From contig NC_089869.1 of assembly GCF_036373705.1 (NCBI RefSeq), forward strand, positions 17,063,550 through 17,127,549: a DNA stretch of 64,000 bases. Direction: 5' to 3'. Shown here piece by piece: positions 58,701 to 64,000 of this stretch. The stretch is from Amia ocellicauda. Lineage: Eukaryota; Chordata; Actinopteri; Amiiformes; Amiidae. Position 1 is the first letter of the stretch. Every line of letters starts with the position of its first letter. The position numbers were made by a program, and so were the translations under genes. The notes beneath the pieces are model-generated. The model was not told the origin of the DNA, searched no databases, and saw nothing but the letters and a program-made list of their open reading frames with translations.

Positions 58701-61122
58701 AATAAGTAGTGTTTCCCTTCCTCTGGCACTTAATAAAGTTGGTAAAATACCACAACATTAGAACATAGTACTGGTCTTTTTTCTGAAGAATCTGATTTTC
58801 CAGCATTCAATCCCAGTTCAACACGCACATGGCTGGTGGGTTTCGGACTCGTGCCTGTGTGCTGTACCTTGAGAGGAGGGGTCTGGCTGAGCTGCAGGTC
58901 TCCCTCTACGATGAGCCGCACGGCCTCCTCCATGTCCCACTTGGCTATGGAGAGCGCGCTATTGGCTTCAGTCACGCTGCACTTCGGGAACATCTCCAGG
59001 AGCAGCTGCACCTTACTGTCTCCATCGTTCGTAACTTCCTAAACGCACAGCATTCGAACACATTAACGGTCTGCGCTGGCGCCCGCTTCTCAAGAGTATC
59101 GCATCCTACACCGCAGGCTGTTTACCATTTTGACACACATACATGGACACAGCGATCGGGGAGGTGAGGTAGTTTCCTTCTTATTTTAGGAGTTTGTTAG
59201 ATTAATGACAGAGTACCCCTGTTTAAAATAACACTATCATTTACCTTGGCCGTGGCTCCCTCTAGCTGCACCGAGAAGTCCTGCTTCTTGCTCAATGCCC
59301 CCCCAGCGCTGGCAGCACTAGTGTCCGAGGAGGAGGAGGCCCCTCCTGCAGGTTTTGGGGCGCTGTTTTCTTGAGATAAAGAAGAAAAAAATATATTTTC
59401 TCAAAGCACAACAGTGTTAAGAGCCTGCCACCATCGGTTGAATTTGTTTAAGGAAAAGATTGAACTCCTACAAACAAACTTAAGTAATTATTTTTATTAA
59501 TTGGCCTTGAAACAGCCCTTAACAGCTGTACACTTAACTGCATTTCCTTCTTTTAATTAGTGTTCCCCTCATTTAGTAGAAAAAATAACACCATTCTATA
59601 GATATGCTGGATCATGTAAGCAACAAGACACTCTGCAGAATAAGCACTTTTCAAAGAACCCAAAGCAATCATAGGGAACAGCATTACATACGTTTTGTTC
59701 AAATTTCTTACAGGCCATTAATGGTCGAACAGTAAAGCGGTTCACTACCTGTGTTCCGGGCTGTGGCTAGTCTTGCTGCCAGGTTAAACATCATCTCACA
59801 CACTTCGACACTACGACAAGAAAGACGTCATACTGTTATTAAATGTGCATAAATCCTCCCTCTTCCTTCCTGTTGAAAATAAACAGCATGAGATACCAGA
59901 CAAAGGTGTCTTGCAGAAGATTGTGAGCTCTTGCACTGGTTTCTGGTTACGATACAGGACATGGCATAAGCTGAGGGCAAGAGTCCCCACTGGTTGTTTC
60001 TGGCAGCTCAGGTACCTCAAGGTCCCTATTTTTAATTCAGGAGATATTAACATGAACTCAAGTAATAGGCTATAAAAGAGAGAATTTCTTGTGGAATCCA
60101 CAGCCATCAAATGAAGAAGAAGGAAAAAAAAACAGAACACAAAGAGATTATTATGTCTTCTGAAACCAAAATAGCTTTAGTATCTCTAAAAACAAACCTA
60201 AACAAAAGATGACATTGTCTGCAAGGCAGCTGCTTCTGTTTTTATGTAAAGAAAACAAGATCATGCTTCTATTTTCTTTCAACAGAGACTCTCAGATGTG
60301 TTCCTTGGGAGCACATCCATCAGCGGCTACAGAACAATAATTAGTGTCTCCGAATCCATACAAGCCCAACCACATACACAACACACAGTGGCAAATCTCC
60401 ATTGTTTAATAGGAAGTTGGAGCCATATCTGAATGATCTTCACGCTGTCTGGCCTAAATCCTTCCCTTGGGTAAATAAAAAGTAGGCCATTCCTAATATT
60501 TAATGGAACAGACTTGAAAGTAAATAGTGTTAAGCTGTTAAGCTTGCATGGACATGATTAATTAAAAAATTACAAACAGACCATGGTTTCCATAATCAGG
60601 ATTTGTTGTAGCCCGATTCCGAGAAGAGCGTTGATGATTTAAAAGAGGTTTCTTACCTATCGATTTCAGCACAGCCAGGAATGTAGGCTTCCAACATTTC
60701 TACAAACACCTCCACGTCAAAGTTCTCCTCCACGCTCTCCTGTGACCCCAGGTCTTCCAGCACGCCAGTGATGTACGAGAGGATGACTTCGTCCAGCGTA
60801 CTGCGGGGGGCACATTTTATTACACTAAACTGGGAAAATGTGTGATGCGCTCCTGTCCTTTTACACTTACCTAGCATTGGCATTGGATACAGAGGACAGA
60901 AAAGTTATATTTATGAAGTACATACTGTATTAAAACACTGCATATTTCAGTTTTTCATTGTTAAGCACAGCTCATGCTGGTGGATGAACACACATGCAGT
61001 GGGTTTGTCCTCAGTAATGAAGTGACGCTTGCAGCACCAGACACTTACCTTAGGTCGGGGTTAGGGATGTGCAATCGGATAAACTCATACAAGGCATCTT
61101 GAATTATTTTATTGTGTTCCAT
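55707..61122 (-). CDS. cuedc2: CUE domain-containing protein 2
   Basis: Ubiquitin-binding adaptor; in mammals it is linked to steroid-receptor degradation, IKK dephosphorylation and the spindle checkpoint. Exons in transcript order: 61122-61049, 60800-60657, 59810-59749, 59369-59245, 59038-58868, 56606-56542, 56295-56235, 55853-55707. Phases agree; 849 nt, 282 residues (human 287). The start is [20 protein letters not shown]; then [17 protein letters not shown] and [19 protein letters not shown]; a Ser/Ala-rich linker; the CUE domain ([32 protein letters not shown], residues about 145-190); and the conserved C-terminus [19 protein letters not shown] ending KYRFH. Tail to tail with fbxl15, as in human. 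Confidence 0.96.
56607..58867 (-). other. cuedc2 intron
   Basis: A 2.3 kb AT-rich intron between coding exons 5 and 6. Nothing is recognised. Confidence 0.75.
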
Positions 61123-62660
61123 TATGTTCCAAAGACCTGGAAATAAAAATAAACAAATAAATACATGCCTCTTTCTGGTTTAATGGATTTATCTGCTAGC
61201 CTTTTTCATTTGAATGTTCTAAGCTTTGTATACATGTGCAGTAAATGCGGTACCATGGACCTAAGCAGTCCCTCAACTCAGCTTATTACTGACAATTTTT
61301 GATCAATTAAATTACTTGCTGCTTCTACCGACTATGCCTGCGAGGGCTTTTTCACTACTGTTTTGCTCTGTATAGTTACTATCTCCTTATATGAGACTAA
61401 TTTCTTGGCAGACTTAAGTAATACTGTATCAGTGTGAAATGATGACTCTATTGACTTCAGTGTTCGAAAAATGAAAAACAGTTTCAACTCAAATTACATA
61501 ATGTAAGACAGGAGCCCTGGTATTCCTCTGTGGATATGTACTTGTGCTATAATGTTGCTATTTTAACTTTCCATCCATTTACACTGTAAAATACATCCTT
61601 ACACTGTCAGTGTTTTACCTCATAGCCAATCAATAACTTTAAAGATCAGCATTTCGGTTGAATGGGTTCTAGTGTCTTACATTTTCCTAAATATTTTCTT
61701 ACCCGAGGTTTGAAATCTGTATGTGCATTTGTTTGTATACATTATTAGTTATAAAGGTTAGACCAATATGTCTTTCTACCTGGGTAAAGTTTGCATAAGC
61801 TGCCTTTAGTTAGTACTCTCTGGCACAGGTTGTCCATTTTAAATAAATATCAATGTGTTTCATAAGACAAAAACATCATGTGGGGAACTTTCCCCCCAAA
61901 AATAACTATTACCAGAGCAGAGCAGACTGTCCCCAAGGTTTGCAATACCACTCTTAATGCTCAGGAAGAATATTAAGAAGCAACTAAGAATATTTGACAC
62001 CAAATTGAACATTTAAATAGACAAAGGTTAAGTAAACGCTATTCTTAAGGACTGTTTATATACAGTGCCTATAGAAAGTCCACACCCCTTTGAACTTTGA
62101 AGTGCCTCAGTTTCATGTATTTTAATGAGGATTTGCTTGTGTGTGAAAAGAATACAAAAATACAAAGCTGAAATATCATAATTAGACAAATCTCCACCCC
62201 CATGATTTAATACTGATTTAATACAAAAATATGTCAAAAGTTCAGACATGTGTAGACCTTTGTATAGGCACTGTAGATGCATATATGCAGAAGTGTGCCT
62301 CATGTAGTTCAAATGAAGAACGGTATTGTAATATATACATACACACACATACAGATATAACACGATTCCCTCTGCACAAATACACCGACACATGTATCCC
62401 ACAGATCGCTACACTGTCTCCGGTCTAGAAGGTTCTGCGTCTTGCTGCCGCGGCTGCGCTGCAGATGCGTGATCCTGCTCTTATTATTTGCCTGTTTGTT
62501 GCCAGATTGCAACATGTGAGCAACGTACCTTTCATCCAAGAGCAGGCGTTACATAAACCCAAATCGCGAACAAATACAATGCGTGCAGTCAATGTGTCCC
62601 CAGCAGCAGAGACACTGTTTACAAGACAGCTCCAGCCCGCGTCACCCAGGTTTAAAACGT
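61123..62660 (-). other. cuedc2: cuedc2 5' UTR intron and probable non-coding first exon
   Basis: The 5' UTR piece 61123-61136 follows an AG acceptor (CCAG). Upstream, GAAAG|GTACGTTG at 62528 is a good minus-strand donor, so a non-coding exon of about 62528-62640 is inferred. The intervening intron includes a Tc1/mariner-type miniature element at 62063-62273. Confidence 0.5.
62063..62273. mobile_element. Tc1/mariner-type miniature inverted-repeat element
   Basis: A 211 bp element bounded by TA duplications (62061-62062 and 62274-62275). The left end reads CAGTGCCTATAGAAAGTCC and the right end reversed reads CAGTGCCTATACAAAGGTC, imperfect inverted repeats of about 25 bp. The interior is AT-rich and non-coding. 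Confidence 0.88.
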
Positions 62661-62745
62661 CTGACGTCACTTCCCAGGCAAGCCTGCGCACATCCCACGC
62701 CGCTGTCCAAGTCGTGCACACGGGGGGTGACGCCCTCTAGTGGTG
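62640..62745 (-). promoter_or_regulatory. cuedc2: cuedc2 promoter with palindromic CRE
   Basis: A GC-richer block upstream of the inferred first exon. TGACGTCA at 62662-62669 is a perfect CREB/ATF palindrome. No TATA box is certain. Position relative to the TSS is inferred. Confidence 0.5.
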
Positions 62746-62765
62746 ACACGCTTGTGAGGCGACTG

Positions 62766-62766
<1 letters not shown>

Positions 62767-62832
<66 letters not shown>
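62767..62832. repeat. (ATT)22 microsatellite
   Basis: Sixty-six uninterrupted bases of ATT repeats about 100 bp upstream of the cuedc2 CRE. Likely highly polymorphic. Confidence 0.98.
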
Positions 62833-62952
62833 GCACAGCGTTCTGCTATTGGCATCTCTGAAGAAATGCACTTTGAATCCTACTGGCCATCCAGGTGGTG
62901 CTGTGTCCACCGGGCAATGTTTAATGACTATATTGTGAACCCTTAAGAGAAA

Positions 62953-62992
62953 TGCATGCATGCATGTATGTATGTATGTATGTATGTATGTA
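62953..62992. repeat. (GCAT)/(GTAT)n microsatellite
   Basis: Tandem 4-mers, first GCAT then TGTA units, in the upstream flank of cuedc2. Confidence 0.95.
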
Positions 62993-64000
62993 AGTTTCGT
63001 ATATGTAGCCCAAAAGCTGTGGGAGGAGTTAGTGACTGTAAAAATGTAATATAATAATCTTGCAGGTGAACAGTGGCCTACTCTGCATGTTTTCACATTA
63101 CAAAATGTGAGTTAGTAAACTGTGGCTGTACTCTACATTAACATACAAGACCTCAGCCTGGTGAATGAAGCCCCATCAAAAGAAACAAAGAACTGGCTGC
63201 GTTGTTTTAACAATTTTCCCATTCAAATATTTATGATGGCCTGGATGCTCATACCGATAAGACGGGCAGGGTATCATTTTCGTGCTGTGTTGTGTGACAC
63301 AGACGGATACAAATACGGCTGATAAAGGCAGATTAGATTTTAGACTTGGATTTCATAGATTTGAGATCTGGATCTTGGATCATTTTCTCGTTATGGATCA
63401 GCTTACGTTGATGTGTGTTTGAGGACTGTTTGCCAAGATAGAGGAACTGGCTGATTGAATCCGCCACTGCTTTGGGTAATTGCAAATTCTGTGTTGATTG
63501 TTTATTTACAACTGCTTAATGTTGCACGTGTATTGCCACCTTTTAATACACTCAACTCTATGAAGGTCTTTGCTATAATGGAAGTAAAGGGGATATACGG
63601 CAGTCCCTACAATGATTGTTTTTTGTCAGTAGCAGTGTATAAGTGAAGTACCTGAGATTTTTTCTGTTCCAGTCTATCATATGATGATGACAATGTAAAA
63701 TGTACAGGAATAGAAACCTTTTTGATTTTGGAGCAAGACTGTTTCTACATAAATCGGCTGAAAAGTGGTGCATTCATCCAAACAAGTTGATTCTGTGGCA
63801 TTGGTAAATTAAGGATATTAAATTGGGAATTTGAAAATCAGGCTTGGCAGAGCTCTGATCCACTTTTTTCCCTTTCACATTGAGCGTGCTCACTGTCAGT
63901 TCCTCTCGTGGCTTAGTCCTTCCAATACAAGTTTGTCAGTCATGGTCTAATTAACAAAGTCTCCTTAGCAATGGAATTAGACCTGTAAGATTCCAACAGG
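62993..64000. other. Right-hand intergenic region
   Basis: No gene recognised in this last 1 kb. The final 150 bp (about 63850-64000) has a mixed texture with TCTAATTAACAA and may be regulatory, but this is weak. In human, MIR146B lies upstream of CUEDC2; no miR-146 seed or hairpin is seen here, so if present it is beyond the window. Confidence 0.5.

Noticed and set aside
62953-62992. Short tandem repeats as a CRISPR array
   Set aside because: Simple microsatellite in a vertebrate genome, without unique spacers.
62737-63096. Frames coding poly-Asn, poly-Ile or poly-Tyr
   Set aside because: They are translations of the (ATT)22 microsatellite, not genes.
62840-64000. Possible mir-146b upstream of cuedc2, as in human
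   Set aside because: No miR-146 mature sequence or matching hairpin could be found in the remaining 1.2 kb; it may lie outside the window.

Overview
The window is vertebrate nuclear DNA, most likely from a ray-finned fish. The evidence is split genes with GT-AG introns, AT-rich spacers, fish-type Tc1 transposons, a tRNA-derived SINE and hAT/Tc1 miniature elements. The gene set matches the human 10q24 neighbourhood (WNT8B, SEC31B, NDUFB8, HIF1AN, FBXL15, CUEDC2). The species cannot be named from sequence alone.

Layout. At 87-5551 (+) lies wnt8b without its first exon, which is off the left edge. Its introns and 3' flank (to about 11.2 kb) hold several non-coding blocks that look like enhancers. 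At 11731-27174 (-) is sec31b, with 25 coding exons that sum to an open 1209-residue reading frame, plus a non-coding first exon near 28126. At 29366-31574 (-) is ndufb8 (5 exons, 187 residues). It shares a roughly 370 bp divergent promoter with hif1an at 31944-40221 (+; 8 exons, 355 residues, Fe(II) ligands intact). At 44391-46846 (-) is a glutathione peroxidase gene whose active-site codon is an in-frame TGA. A candidate SECIS hairpin and a poly(A) signal follow its stop, so it is read here as a selenoprotein. At 48799-53479 (+) is fbxl15 (4 exons, 292 residues), facing cuedc2 at 55707-61122 (-; 8 coding exons, 282 residues) tail to tail.

Mobile DNA. An internally deleted Tc1 element sits just upstream of fbxl15 (47222-48490). 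A second Tc1 with an intact 337-residue DD34E transposase lies antisense inside fbxl15 intron 2 (about 50482-52025), but its right end has lost the outer transposase-binding repeat. A 297 bp hAT-type miniature element (41606-41902) and a 211 bp Tc1/mariner-type miniature element (62063-62273) have clear terminal repeats and target-site duplications.

The genes do not form an operon. They are independent housekeeping or developmental loci: a Wnt ligand, a COPII coat subunit, a complex I subunit, the oxygen-sensing asparaginyl hydroxylase, a peroxidase, an SCF substrate receptor and a ubiquitin-binding regulator. I found no evidence for a new multi-gene system. The points most worth a second look are the selenoprotein with its SECIS and unresolved 5' end, the intact Tc1 with a damaged end, and the putative wnt8b enhancers.
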